64,000 nucleotides of DNA from XBB1006 sp051877515 (GTDB lineage: Bacteria > Bacillota > Clostridia > Lachnospirales > Lachnospiraceae). Where the stretch lies: the NCBI GenBank assembly GCA_051877515.1, contig JBJEIY010000050.1:1-64000 (forward strand), in the 5' to 3' direction. A model generated the notes under the pieces. The model did no database searches and was not told where the DNA came from. It saw only the letters and a program-made list of their open reading frames with translations. Both the position numbers and the translations under genes were made by a program. This document shows positions 15,776 through 25,222 of this stretch, in pieces (positions within the stretch are counted from its first letter, which is position 1; every line of letters begins with the position of its first letter).

Positions 15776-17221
15776 CTATTCCACACCGATACATCCGATG
15801 ATATCTACACCCTGATCCTGCAGCGTGCGAATTTCTTTCATGATTTCCGGAACCAGAGACACTTCGGTCTGCTCCAGAATCACAACGGCACCATGCTCAA
15901 CTGCCTTCTCCAAGGAGACTGCATCATAATTCACATTTCCGCCGCAGGTTACTTCCAAACCGTTCTTAGAAAGAATCTCTGTGATCTGTTTTAACCACTC
16001 TGCACTTAACTTCTCTATCTCTGTACCTGTAAGATATAAACGATTCCTCTCCGCATTTTTACAGTACAATGCCACATTAGAGGCCGCAAGCCGCAAACTT
16101 TCCTCTGTACTAAGCTGCTTGCGTCCATGACTGCTCAGTTTGCGGATCAAACCATCCATCCCTTTTGCCCGGGATTCTAAACTGATCACCCCAAACTGAC
16201 GAAGTTTCATTCCATCTCCCAGCTCCTCACAGCTATGCAGCTTGCCGGAGAAAACATAAAGTAATGCAATGACAAAAGCAGCCAGGAAAATACCCACCAT
16301 TGCACCCAACACCATATATTTGACACTGAAGGAGGGTTTTACCGGTTCTTCCAATACAGCTTCCGCTTCTCCCTCTTCCCCCTCGGTTTGGAGAGCCTGC
16401 GTTTCCAGATAAGAACGCTGTTCTTCCGTCATGGAGGAAGTAAGATTGGTAAAGGTAGTGTTATAATTAGTGATCGCATTCTGAACATTCTGCTGCTTTT
16501 CAGATAAATCCTCGTCTTCTCGAACCCCGAAATCCTCAGAAACCAGAATCAGATCAAACTCCGTAATGCTCTCCGAAAGCTTCTTTGCCTTTGCTTTCAT
16601 TAACTTTTGAATATTTGCTGAAGCCTTGACAAGAGTTTCCTTGTCTGTTCCAATTACAGTAATAATGAAATTATTTCCGATCTCCGCAACATCAGAACTA
16701 ATAAGTTCGCTCAAATGCTGTTGACTGACGGTTTCCTCCTTCTCCTGCCACACCTTAGTCTGGTCCAGACCAGTTGCTGCATAAATGGAAAGAGCCGACA
16801 AAATGGTATTGGTATAATTTTGCTTCACTTCTTTGGTATAGTTTGCTGTATAGTGGGTGTCTACACTATAAGTCAGTGTCAAAACCTGCTCATGCCAGGG
16901 ATCCACATTCATCAGTGCCGCATTCTTTACATACTGACGGTTTTTATTGAGTAAAGTTTGCACCCTAATGGCATCTTCCAGCTGCTGCTGTTCTTCTATG
17001 CTAAAGGTATCGAATAAAGAATCCTTTTCGTTGTCTTCCTTCTGATCCTGTTTCATGGCTTCTTCATAAGCTTTCCTACTCTCCCGGTAGCTGCCGGTTG
17101 CTCTGACATATTGCAAGGTGGGTAGCAACACAGCACAAATTAGCGCTGCCAGAATCCACACCTTCCAGGCTCCTACAATCTTCCAAAATAGTAATTCTAA
17201 CGAAATCTCCCGTTCCTGCAT
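15776..17221 (-). CDS. Wzz/CapA-type chain-length regulator with degenerate kinase-like domain
   Basis: 481 aa. TM1 at about 18-36 (WILAALICAVLLPTLQYV), an extracytoplasmic coiled-coil/Wzz domain, TM2 at about 300-322 (YMVLGAMVGIFLAAFVIALLYV), then a cytoplasmic domain of about 150 residues. That domain aligns in outline with CpsD/Wze bacterial tyrosine kinases (ESLRLAASNVALY, AVVILEQTEVSLVPEIMKE, GVDIIGCIGV) but has no Walker A where a P-loop would sit (LYLTGTEIEKLSAEW) and no Tyr cluster at the C terminus. No separate BY-kinase is in the window. It controls EPS chain length and possibly export. Confidence 0.8.
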   Translation of the reverse strand: MQEREISLELLFWKIVGAWKVWILAALICAVLLPTLQYVRATGSYRESRKAYEEAMKQDQKEDNEKDSLFDTFSIEEQQQLEDAIRVQTLLNKNRQYVKNAALMNVDPWHEQVLTLTYSVDTHYTANYTKEVKQNYTNTILSALSIYAATGLDQTKVWQEKEETVSQQHLSELISSDVAEIGNNFIITVIGTDKETLVKASANIQKLMKAKAKKLSESITEFDLILVSEDFGVREDEDLSEKQQNVQNAITNYNTTFTNLTSSMTEEQRSYLETQALQTEGEEGEAEAVLEEPVKPSFSVKYMVLGAMVGIFLAAFVIALLYVFSGKLHSCEELGDGMKLRQFGVISLESRAKGMDGLIRKLSSHGRKQLSTEESLRLAASNVALYCKNAERNRLYLTGTEIEKLSAEWLKQITEILSKNGLEVTCGGNVNYDAVSLEKAVEHGAVVILEQTEVSLVPEIMKEIRTLQDQGVDIIGCIGVE

Positions 17222-17270
17222 CTTGCTGTTCTCCTTTTGTATTCGATATTAATTTATCTTATAAATCGTC

Positions 17271-19175
17271 CTATGGTTTATTCGCTTCGCATCTGTCCGG
17301 ATGATAAGTGGGTACCATCTCTTTTACAAAAGCCCGGATATCCACAGTTTCTTTCATAATAGGCTCATACATTTCATCCAGCTTCTTTAAGTAAGCTTCC
17401 TCATCAAACTCGATAGGTTTTCCAATATGGATCAATTCATTGTCAGTATCTTCCAGTCCTTCTTCATCCATCAGAAGTTCTTCGTAGAGCTTTTCTCCCG
17501 GACGCAGTCCCGTATACACAATCTCAATATCCCGATCCGGAACATAACCCGATAACCGGATGAGGTTTCTTGCCATATCATCAATGCGAACCGGTTCACC
17601 CATATCCAAAACAAAAATCTCGCCGCCTTTGGCAATGGCTCCAGCTTCCAACACCAGCGAGACCGCTTCCGGTATAGTCATAAAATATCTAATAATCCGG
17701 GGATCCGTTACTGTCACCGGTCCTCCCGCTGCAATCTGCTTCTTAAACAGGGGAATAACACTTCCATTACTTCCCAATACATTTCCGAACCGTACCGCCA
17801 CAAATTCTGTTTCGGACCGATTATTATAAGCCTGTATGATCATTTCACACATTCGTTTGCTGGCTCCCATGACGTTGGTGGGATTCACCGCTTTATCAGT
17901 AGAGATCTGCACCATGCGTTTTACATGATACTGATCACACATCCTTGCCAACTTCAAAGTACCATACACATTGTTCTTAATGGCCTCACTGGGGCTAGCC
18001 TCCATGAGTGGTACATGCTTATGAGCTGCCGCATGATATACCAGCTCCGGATGATAGGTCTCAAAGATCTGTTTCATACGATTGGTATTTCGAATAGACG
18101 CAATCAAAACCACCAAATCCAGTTCAGGATAAGTTACCCTCAGCTCCTGTTCAATATCGTAAGCGTTATTTTCATATATCTCAATAATGATCAATTGTTT
18201 GGGACCATGCTTGGCAATCTGCCGACAAAGCTCACTGCCGATGGATCCTCCTCCACCAGTAACCATGATCGCCTTGTTCTTCACATATCCCATGACGTTA
18301 TCTGTGTGAAGTTCTACGCTGTCACGCCCCAACAGATCCTCAATCTTTACATCTTTCAGTCTGCTGATGCTAACATCCTCATTAATCACCTGGGTCATGC
18401 TGGGCAATGCTTTTATCCTGCAGGGAGTCTCGTTACAATAGTCAATGATATTCTTTAACTCTTTTCTCGGAAGAGATGGTATTGCAATAAAAATATCCGT
18501 TATACCATACTTATCCACCGCCCAGGGAATCGATTTCCGATCTCCAACAATCTTTACACCCTGAATGTAACTATGGTATTTTTTCTTATCATCATCTATA
18601 ACGCAAACTACTTTTCCATCCAGATACTTGCTAACAATAATCTCCCGAATAATAGCATTGGCTGCCTCTCCAGCACCCACGACCATAATTCGATTCTTCG
18701 AGTCAGTCCGGTACAGGTTGTTTACTCGCCTTAAAAATCGGTAGAAAAATCTAGTTGCTCCCGACAGGATCATGAGAAAAATCAGTTCCATGGGCCAAAA
18801 GCTACGAGGCATGACCCACCCCCATTCCACCTGAGAATAATACAGGCTCATTCCAGCCAGATGCAAAACTTCCGCTACAATACAGGCCACCATGATGTTG
18901 AGCATTTCCTCTATGCTGGCATAGGCCCATAAACTGTTGTACATTCGAAATATCCAAAACACAAGCACTACAACTACAATATGGATGGGAAGATAGGATA
19001 AGAATCTGCCTTCATAGACAGCATCAATATTTCCTATGCTAAGATCAAAACGTACCAGCAACGCCATGAATCCCGCTGCACTAATACTTAATACATCTAA
19101 AATCAATAAAAATGCTCTGCGAATCCAGAGCTGCTTCAGGTCACTTCGCATTTGTATACCCATACTTTCATACAT
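17271..19175 (-). CDS. pglF: UDP-GlcNAc 4,6-dehydratase, PglF/CapD family
   Basis: 634 aa, typical for membrane-bound PglF/WbpM. Four N-terminal TM helices (about 15-150), a CoA-binding-like Rossmann region (VVGAGEAANAIIREI), then an extended SDR domain with GGGGSIGSELC and the active-site region ISTDKAVNPTNVMGASKRM. It makes UDP-4-keto-6-deoxy-GlcNAc at the inner membrane. With the aminotransferase at 37077-38357, a PglD-type acetyltransferase and the PglC-type transferase at 36419-37048, it completes the route to undecaprenyl-bound diacetylbacillosamine. The ATG is used as no better internal ribosome site is seen; a start at Met-9 cannot be excluded. Confidence 0.88.
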   Translation of the reverse strand: MYESMGIQMRSDLKQLWIRRAFLLILDVLSISAAGFMALLVRFDLSIGNIDAVYEGRFLSYLPIHIVVVVLVFWIFRMYNSLWAYASIEEMLNIMVACIVAEVLHLAGMSLYYSQVEWGWVMPRSFWPMELIFLMILSGATRFFYRFLRRVNNLYRTDSKNRIMVVGAGEAANAIIREIIVSKYLDGKVVCVIDDDKKKYHSYIQGVKIVGDRKSIPWAVDKYGITDIFIAIPSLPRKELKNIIDYCNETPCRIKALPSMTQVINEDVSISRLKDVKIEDLLGRDSVELHTDNVMGYVKNKAIMVTGGGGSIGSELCRQIAKHGPKQLIIIEIYENNAYDIEQELRVTYPELDLVVLIASIRNTNRMKQIFETYHPELVYHAAAHKHVPLMEASPSEAIKNNVYGTLKLARMCDQYHVKRMVQISTDKAVNPTNVMGASKRMCEMIIQAYNNRSETEFVAVRFGNVLGSNGSVIPLFKKQIAAGGPVTVTDPRIIRYFMTIPEAVSLVLEAGAIAKGGEIFVLDMGEPVRIDDMARNLIRLSGYVPDRDIEIVYTGLRPGEKLYEELLMDEEGLEDTDNELIHIGKPIEFDEEAYLKKLDEMYEPIMKETVDIRAFVKEMVPTYHPDRCEANKP

Positions 19176-19255
19176 ACTTTATACAAAACACCTTTTATGA
19201 TACGCTAATAGCCAAAAAGGGTCAATGATTACATACCAAGGGACAGCCCAGACTC

Positions 19256-20584
19256 TTATAATCGCCAGTATCTCATACCTGAGGCTTCAAGCTCATCCTT
19301 ACGGTATAAACTCTTCACATCAATAAGAACCTTCTCATCATCTGCTAACTGTTCTTTGAAGAGTTCCTTTAGCTGCATCATGGACATTGATCTAAACTCA
19401 TTGTGTCCTACCGCTACGATTACACAATCCGCCTTTGGGATTTCATTGAATGGCACTAGATCCACACCATACTCATGCTTTGCAACCGCAACATCTGCCC
19501 ATGAATCGGTAACAATTGGCTCAATTTCAAATTCTTTTAATCTGTTGATAATATCTACAACTTTACTATTTCTGGTGTCAGGACAGTTTTCTTTAAAAGT
19601 TATACCAAGAATTACAACATTCGCTTTCTTAGGAGCCATACCAGCCTCAATCATTTGCTTGATAGCAGCATCAGCTACAAATGCGCCCATAGAATCATTA
19701 ACCTTACGACCATTTAAGATAATCTGGCTATGATAACCAAGCTTCTCAGCAGCATTAGTGAGATAATAAGGATCAACGCCAATACAGTGACCGCCCACAA
19801 GACCTGGTTTGAAACCAAGTGCATTCCACTTTGTATTCATTCCTGCAATGACCTCATCAGTATCAATGCCCATTCTGTCGCAGATCATCGCAATTTCATT
19901 TACAAAAGCGATATTGATATCTCTCTGGGAGTTCTCTACTACCTTTACTGCCTCCGCAGTCTTAATTGTTGAAACCGGAAACGTTCCGGCCTTGATTACG
20001 ATATCATATACCTTCTTAATTTCACGGGCGGATTCTTCATCCATACCAGATACAACCTTAACAATAGATGTAAGCGTATGTACTCTATCACCAGGATTAA
20101 TTCTTTCCGGAGAATATCCTATCTTCCAATCCACTCCGCACTTGAGACCAGATTCTTTTTCTATGATAGGAATACAAATATCCTCTGTTACCCCTGGATA
20201 AACAGTAGATTCAAATACAACAATTGTTCCCGATGTAATATTTTGTCCAACAGTTCTAGATGCCCCCTCCACAGGTCTAAGATCCGGCGTATTGTCCGAA
20301 TTTACCGGTGTCGGAACTGCTACGATAATAAACTTTGCCTCTTTAAGTCTCACCGGGTCAGCTGTAAAATCTACAGTTGTTTTGCTTATAGCTTCGCCAA
20401 CTTCATTCGTTGAATCAATACCATTCTTATATTCATTTACCCGCTTCTCGTTTATATCAAACCCAATTACCTGAACATGTTTTGCAAATTCAACAGCGAT
20501 TGGCATCCCCACATAACCTAGCCCCACAAGCGCAAGTTTTTCTTTTCCTGAAATAAGACCTGTATAAATGTTATTATAATCCAT
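19256..20584 (-). CDS. wbpA: UDP-N-acetylhexosamine 6-dehydrogenase, WbpA/TviB type
   Basis: 442 aa. N-terminal NAD site LALVGLGYVGMPIAVEF, central domain and the catalytic Cys in GGHCIGVDPYYL; the C-terminal UDP-binding domain holds GITFKENCPDTRNSKV. It oxidises UDP-GlcNAc (or its C2 epimer) at C6 to the uronic acid. In this cluster, followed by WbpB-, WbpE- and WbpD-like genes, the likely product is UDP-GlcNAcA, first step toward a 2,3-diamino uronate. Codon use and GC look like neighbouring EPS genes. The specific substrate is inferred from context. Confidence 0.85.
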   Translation of the reverse strand: MDYNNIYTGLISGKEKLALVGLGYVGMPIAVEFAKHVQVIGFDINEKRVNEYKNGIDSTNEVGEAISKTTVDFTADPVRLKEAKFIIVAVPTPVNSDNTPDLRPVEGASRTVGQNITSGTIVVFESTVYPGVTEDICIPIIEKESGLKCGVDWKIGYSPERINPGDRVHTLTSIVKVVSGMDEESAREIKKVYDIVIKAGTFPVSTIKTAEAVKVVENSQRDINIAFVNEIAMICDRMGIDTDEVIAGMNTKWNALGFKPGLVGGHCIGVDPYYLTNAAEKLGYHSQIILNGRKVNDSMGAFVADAAIKQMIEAGMAPKKANVVILGITFKENCPDTRNSKVVDIINRLKEFEIEPIVTDSWADVAVAKHEYGVDLVPFNEIPKADCVIVAVGHNEFRSMSMMQLKELFKEQLADDEKVLIDVKSLYRKDELEASGMRYWRL

Positions 20585-20615
20585 TATTTTTATCCTCTTG
20601 CATCATTCCTAAATA

Positions 20616-21698
20616 CTATTTACCAAATGTTCCCTTCATATCAGTACTTGCAAAGTTTCCGATTGGAAATTTCACTGTTTCGCCATTCTTCATTGACTTA
20701 TAAATCCCCAGAATCATCTCCAATGCATTTCTTCCGGCAGCCGCGTCCACATAAGGTTTTCTGTTATTTGTAATGGCATCCACCATATCAGCATACAAAG
20801 GTGTATGTCCATTTCCATATACATTGGCGGTTTCTTCTTTCAATTCCCGTTTTTCTGCATCTCCATCTTTTTCATCTTCAAAATCCCAAACGTCTATATT
20901 ATTCATGGACTTTCCACCAAGCTTTACAGTTCCCTTATCTCCAAACAGATAAAGTGTTTCTTCCAGATTTTGTGGATATACATTTGTGGTTCCCTCAATC
21001 GTTGCAACAGCTCCATTAGCAAAAGTTACAACGGCAACTCCTACATCTTCTGCTTCAAGATAATCATGCTGTTGTTGACGTGTCTGCCCATAAATTGATA
21101 CCACTTCGTCTCCCATCATCCAGCGAAGCATATCGATTGCATGAATGCATTGATTCATCAGACATCCACCATCCTCTGCCCATGTTCCTCTCCATGATGC
21201 CTGTTTATAATATTCTTTTCCTCTATTCCAACGTACATGAACAGAACCATGTGAAATCTTACCAAGTCGTTCTTCTTCAACTGCTTGTCTTACTTGCTGA
21301 ACTGCTAGATTGAAACGATTCTGATGGCAGGCACATACTTTCACATTTTTTGCTTCTGAACGCTTAATGATTTCCTCAGCATCAGCCATATTCATAGCCA
21401 TCGGTTTTTCAATAATCACATTAATCCCATGATCAATACAGTACAGTGCAATTTCTGCATGAACTCCGGAAGATGTCGCAATTGCAACCAATTCAAGTTC
21501 CGGATGTTCTTCAATCATTTTTTTGTAATCTGTATACCATGCAATACTTGAATCTTCTTGTAAATTATGTTTTGTCAAAAGAGATTCAATATTCTTTAAC
21601 TCAAGATCACATGCCGCTACGAACTCAAGATTGTTTAAAATAACAGCCTTTACATGATTTGTTGCAATACGGCCACAGCCTATCAGCGCATATTTCAT
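20616..21698 (-). CDS. wbpB: Gfo/Idh/MocA oxidoreductase, WbpB-like
   Basis: 360 aa. Rossmann N terminus (ALIGCGRIATNHVKAV), the family's EKPMAMN motif at about 96-102 and a C-terminal beta-sheet dimerisation domain. In the Pseudomonas Wbp pathway WbpB oxidises the C3 hydroxyl of UDP-GlcNAcA, in concert with the aminotransferase. The gene lies 35 nt upstream of the WbpA-like gene and 35 nt downstream of the WbpE-like gene, the same grouping as in that pathway. Function is by family plus context. Confidence 0.82.
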   Translation of the reverse strand: MKYALIGCGRIATNHVKAVILNNLEFVAACDLELKNIESLLTKHNLQEDSSIAWYTDYKKMIEEHPELELVAIATSSGVHAEIALYCIDHGINVIIEKPMAMNMADAEEIIKRSEAKNVKVCACHQNRFNLAVQQVRQAVEEERLGKISHGSVHVRWNRGKEYYKQASWRGTWAEDGGCLMNQCIHAIDMLRWMMGDEVVSIYGQTRQQQHDYLEAEDVGVAVVTFANGAVATIEGTTNVYPQNLEETLYLFGDKGTVKLGGKSMNNIDVWDFEDEKDGDAEKRELKEETANVYGNGHTPLYADMVDAITNNRKPYVDAAAGRNALEMILGIYKSMKNGETVKFPIGNFASTDMKGTFGK

Positions 21699-21733
21699 TG
21701 GTATTATTCTCCTTTTCTTTTTTAGTTCTGCAA

Positions 21734-22876
21734 TTATATGAGTTTCCCAAGTTCTCCAACTACCTCACAAACCTGCTCTTCTGACATGTATGGATGTATC
21801 GGAAGGCTAAGCACATCTGCGCACAGTTCTTCTGTAACTGGGCATTCTGCAACGGCACTATCTGTTCCTTCGAATGCACCCTGTTTATGCATTGGTTTCA
21901 TGTAATATACCATTGTTGGAATATCTTTTGTTTTCATTGCAGCCTGTATTTCTGATCTGTCCAATCCCTTCGGAAGTTGGATGGTATACTGTGCCCAACT
22001 GCTTTTAAAGCCCTCCTTAACCAGGGGCAATACCAACTTTTTATCTAAGTTGTTTCTTACAAAGGCTTGATTGTACATCTCCGCAACCTTATTAACATCC
22101 GTTACTTCATAGCTCATAAATGCTTTTAACTTTACTTGAAGAATGGCCGCTTGAATCGTATCAAGACGACTGTTCATACCCAGTCGAATATTGTTATATT
22201 TGTCATCGCCAGACTTACCATGTACAGCGTAACTTCTAATCAATGCTGCCCAATCATCATTATTTGTGAAGATCGCTCCTCCATCTCCATAACAACCCAA
22301 TGGTTTTGCCGGGAAAAAGCTAGTAGTGGAGATATCTCCAAAGGAGCATGCCTTTCTTCCTCTAATTTCACCGCCAAAACCCTGAGCTCCATCTTCCAAG
22401 AGAAGCAAGCCATATTTCTCACAGATTGGTTTGATGGAATCATAGTCTGCAGGTTGTCCAAAAAGGTCTACAGCAATCACGGCTCTCGGCTTATATTTTC
22501 CCGTTTTCTGGACCTTCTGAATAGCCACTTCCAACTGAATTGGGTCCATATTGTATGTATTCTTATCGACATCTACAAATATACATGTACATCCTTCAAT
22601 TGCCGGGCACTCTCCACTTGAGAAAAACGTAAAATCAGGTACAAAAACCACATCACCTTCCCTTAGCCCCCATGCCTTGAGAGCCAATGTTAATGCATCC
22701 GTTCCATTGGCACAGGTAATGCAGTGTTTTACTCCTACATACTCTGCTAATTCCTTTTCCAGTTCGTGAACTTCCGATCCTGATATATAATGTGCAGAAG
22801 CACATACTGATTGCACCTTTTCATCAATATCACTCTTCAGTACTTCGTACTGTTTTTGTAAATCTCTGAATTGCAT
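21734..22876 (-). CDS. wbpE: DegT/DnrJ/EryC1 aminotransferase, WbpE-like
   Basis: 380 aa from the ATG at 22876 (GGGAGG 8 nt upstream); an in-frame ATG at 22894 precedes that site. PLP-dependent sugar aminotransferase: the Schiff-base Lys is in STTSFFPAKPLGCYGDGG, and NGTDALTLAL forms the phosphate-binding region. It would place an amino group at C3 of UDP-3-keto-GlcNAcA with Glu as donor. The starts and stops of the Wbp-type genes are only 17-35 nt apart, so they are one transcript. Confidence 0.85.
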   Translation of the reverse strand: MQFRDLQKQYEVLKSDIDEKVQSVCASAHYISGSEVHELEKELAEYVGVKHCITCANGTDALTLALKAWGLREGDVVFVPDFTFFSSGECPAIEGCTCIFVDVDKNTYNMDPIQLEVAIQKVQKTGKYKPRAVIAVDLFGQPADYDSIKPICEKYGLLLLEDGAQGFGGEIRGRKACSFGDISTTSFFPAKPLGCYGDGGAIFTNNDDWAALIRSYAVHGKSGDDKYNNIRLGMNSRLDTIQAAILQVKLKAFMSYEVTDVNKVAEMYNQAFVRNNLDKKLVLPLVKEGFKSSWAQYTIQLPKGLDRSEIQAAMKTKDIPTMVYYMKPMHKQGAFEGTDSAVAECPVTEELCADVLSLPIHPYMSEEQVCEVVGELGKLI

Positions 22877-22893
22877 AAAATACACCTCCCTCA

Positions 22894-23466
22894 TTACTCT
22901 TCTTCTAGCATAGAATCCACTATTTTATACTTTCGCCCGCAGTCTGGGCAAACAAGATCTGTCTTTCTAAGCACCTGCCCGCATTCACATGTCCACCCTA
23001 TCTGTTTTGCTGGTACACCTGCCATAAGCGCATGGGGGATTACATCTTTCGTCACAACGGCACCTGCAGCTATAGTTGCATACTCACCTACTATATGTCC
23101 ACAAACAATGGTACAATTTGCCCCTAATGTTGCATCGTGCTTTATTAATGTTTTTTTATAACCTGCATGTCCTTTAGGAAACCGTACTCGGGGTGTCAAA
23201 TCATTGGTAAATACCATTGATGGTCCACAAAAAACATAGTCTTCAAGTTCCACTCCCTCGTAGATTGAAACATTGTTTTGAACCTTAACTCCATTACCAA
23301 TCTTCACGTTATTGGAAACATTAACATTCTGTCCAAATGAACAATTTTCTCCTATCCGAGCTCCAGATTGAATATGGCAAAAATACCATACCTTTGTTCC
23401 ATTTCCTATTTCAACATCGTTGTCAATAATACTTGTTTCGTGAACATAAAAAGACTTCGTTCCCAT
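22894..23466 (-). CDS. wbpD: left-handed beta-helix N-acetyltransferase, WbpD-like, with zinc ribbon
   Basis: 190 aa. Hexapeptide repeats run from about residue 15 to 150 (IGNGTKVWYFCHIQ, IGENCSFGQNVNV, IGNGVKVQNNVSIYEGV), forming a trimeric beta-helix that acetylates the 3-amino group using acetyl-CoA. The last 30 residues add a CEC...CPDC pattern, a small zinc ribbon seen in some members of this family. It lies between the lipoprotein gene and WbpE. Together with WbpA, B and E it yields UDP-GlcNAc(3NAc)A. Confidence 0.85.
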   Translation of the reverse strand: MGTKSFYVHETSIIDNDVEIGNGTKVWYFCHIQSGARIGENCSFGQNVNVSNNVKIGNGVKVQNNVSIYEGVELEDYVFCGPSMVFTNDLTPRVRFPKGHAGYKKTLIKHDATLGANCTIVCGHIVGEYATIAAGAVVTKDVIPHALMAGVPAKQIGWTCECGQVLRKTDLVCPDCGRKYKIVDSMLEEE

Positions 23467-23492
23467 TTGTGCTAATCTCCTTTAATGCTAAC

Positions 23493-25199
23493 TTACCACT
23501 CTATTTTGTTAATTTCAAAACTATTCTTATTATTGAATTCTACCTTTAGATACTTGTAGCTTGATTTTATTACAATTAAATCTTCCACACATTCAAAACT
23601 CTCTTTTTTCCAATTTGTTAAATCATCACTTGCGTAACATTTGAGATTATCACCTATTTCTTCAACACTAATCTCTACACAACCATTTAGGTTTGGAATA
23701 ATCAGATCTAGTTCTGACTTATTATTTATTCTAATTCCAGTTGAATCATCCCTATCCGTAGCATTGCTCATAAGAAGATTATAATTTATAGTTCCACCCC
23801 TATTAAACATTTGTGGTGAATAAAAAACCGGATAACATTTTTCCGTTGATTGGGTAAATCCCACTCCATCTAATGCAATCACATCTCCGCCAGAACATCC
23901 TCCAATTTCTATTTTACAATAACGTAATTCCACATTATCGTTTAATGAAAAAGTTGGATACTGCCCATCTGTTTCTTCTATCCCCTTAACCTCAAACCAA
24001 TCTGTGTTATTGGTAGAGGCTTTTATTTTTATGTCCGTAGGTGATGTTTCTGTCGAATGCCCTAATAATATTATTTCGCTAACAGAAATCACATCTTGAC
24101 AATCAATCATTAATACCACTGGAAACTCTGAGGAAGACCAATAATTATTACCAAAGGACAAATTCATTTTATCTGTTCCGTGCCCAATTTCATCCACCGT
24201 ATGGCTTGCAGTAATTTGTGGATTAAAACAGTCATACATCTGAAATCTCATTGCTTTTTCCAAAAAAGATGACTCATTCGTGACTTTATAACACCACAAA
24301 AGTTGATTAATATGAATGGTATGATAATCATGGGGTGCGGCAAAAGCCTTTAATTTGCTAGGCATATACTCACAATAATAAGAAAGATAACCGCTATCAT
24401 ACGCATCTATATTATGTAGTAGTGCATTGAAACACTTTTGAACCAATTCTCTTGCTTCTTCATTCTCCGTATATAATGCATAATCATATAGACCTGACAG
24501 TCCATAAATATGACCATTTAAAACTTTAAATGAGGCAGCACCCACATATGTGTCGGCTTCTAACCATGCTTCTTTCTCATTTGAGTATGTTGTCATCCCC
24601 CCCTCTTCTCTAGATTGACACAATTTATTAAATACCTTTTCAGCAAAATCCAAATAGCTATTATCACCTGTCAAAGAATGACATCTCGCCAATACTCCTA
24701 AGATTCGCCCTGATGTCATTGCCGAATACCATCCTGTAGGGCATTCAAAGCTTGGGATTTCAAATGAATATGTCCAGTATGCATACTCTCCCTCAACTGT
24801 AGCACTCTCCATTAAATAATCAACCTGTGCCAAAAAGGCTTCTTTCTTGGTTGTATCACCATCCAAATAATCGCAATACAGGGCATTTGCATACGCTGCA
24901 ACATATGTTGGATTACTATATTTTCCCAATCCACCATAATTTGATCCGTAATCGTAATAACAAATTCCATTTTCATCTAATCCCCAGGGAGCCTCCTCAA
25001 ATTCTTTGCTAGGTTTCGAAAATGCATCTCCTTCCAAAACCCCCGCTTCTTTCTCCCACACGATATTGCAATCAAAATCGTTTATTTCTATTTGATTGTC
25101 ACCTAACTGTGTATCTATATTTTCAAATCTTTCTGCACATCCTATCAACAAAAACGATAATAATATAATAAACGAAATAATTTTTTTCATTCTTTTCAT
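23493..25199 (-). CDS. lipoprotein with D-glucuronyl C5-epimerase-like and discoidin-like domains
   Basis: 568 aa. A lipobox LIGC places the lipidated Cys at 21, so it is anchored on the outer face of the membrane. Residues about 90-330 resemble the C-terminal domain of heparosan/glucuronyl C5-epimerases (GWYSAMTSGRILGVLARC, LNGHIYGLSGLYDYAL). Residues about 350-470 look like an F5/8 type C (discoidin) carbohydrate-binding domain (VSEIILLGHSTETSPTDIKI), and a further beta-rich region follows. It may invert C5 of a uronic acid in the finished or growing polysaccharide. The ribosome site is poor; Met-4 is an alternative start. It lies between the Wbp genes and Wzx. Confidence 0.72.
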   Translation of the reverse strand: MKRMKKIISFIILLSFLLIGCAERFENIDTQLGDNQIEINDFDCNIVWEKEAGVLEGDAFSKPSKEFEEAPWGLDENGICYYDYGSNYGGLGKYSNPTYVAAYANALYCDYLDGDTTKKEAFLAQVDYLMESATVEGEYAYWTYSFEIPSFECPTGWYSAMTSGRILGVLARCHSLTGDNSYLDFAEKVFNKLCQSREEGGMTTYSNEKEAWLEADTYVGAASFKVLNGHIYGLSGLYDYALYTENEEARELVQKCFNALLHNIDAYDSGYLSYYCEYMPSKLKAFAAPHDYHTIHINQLLWCYKVTNESSFLEKAMRFQMYDCFNPQITASHTVDEIGHGTDKMNLSFGNNYWSSSEFPVVLMIDCQDVISVSEIILLGHSTETSPTDIKIKASTNNTDWFEVKGIEETDGQYPTFSLNDNVELRYCKIEIGGCSGGDVIALDGVGFTQSTEKCYPVFYSPQMFNRGGTINYNLLMSNATDRDDSTGIRINNKSELDLIIPNLNGCVEISVEEIGDNLKCYASDDLTNWKKESFECVEDLIVIKSSYKYLKVEFNNKNSFEINKIEW

Positions 25200-25222
25200 A
25201 TTTATTTTTTCATTTTATCCTT

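Noticed and set aside
19730..20474. Several plus-strand frames within the WbpA-like gene
   Set aside because: Overlapping antisense shadows of a well-conserved dehydrogenase.
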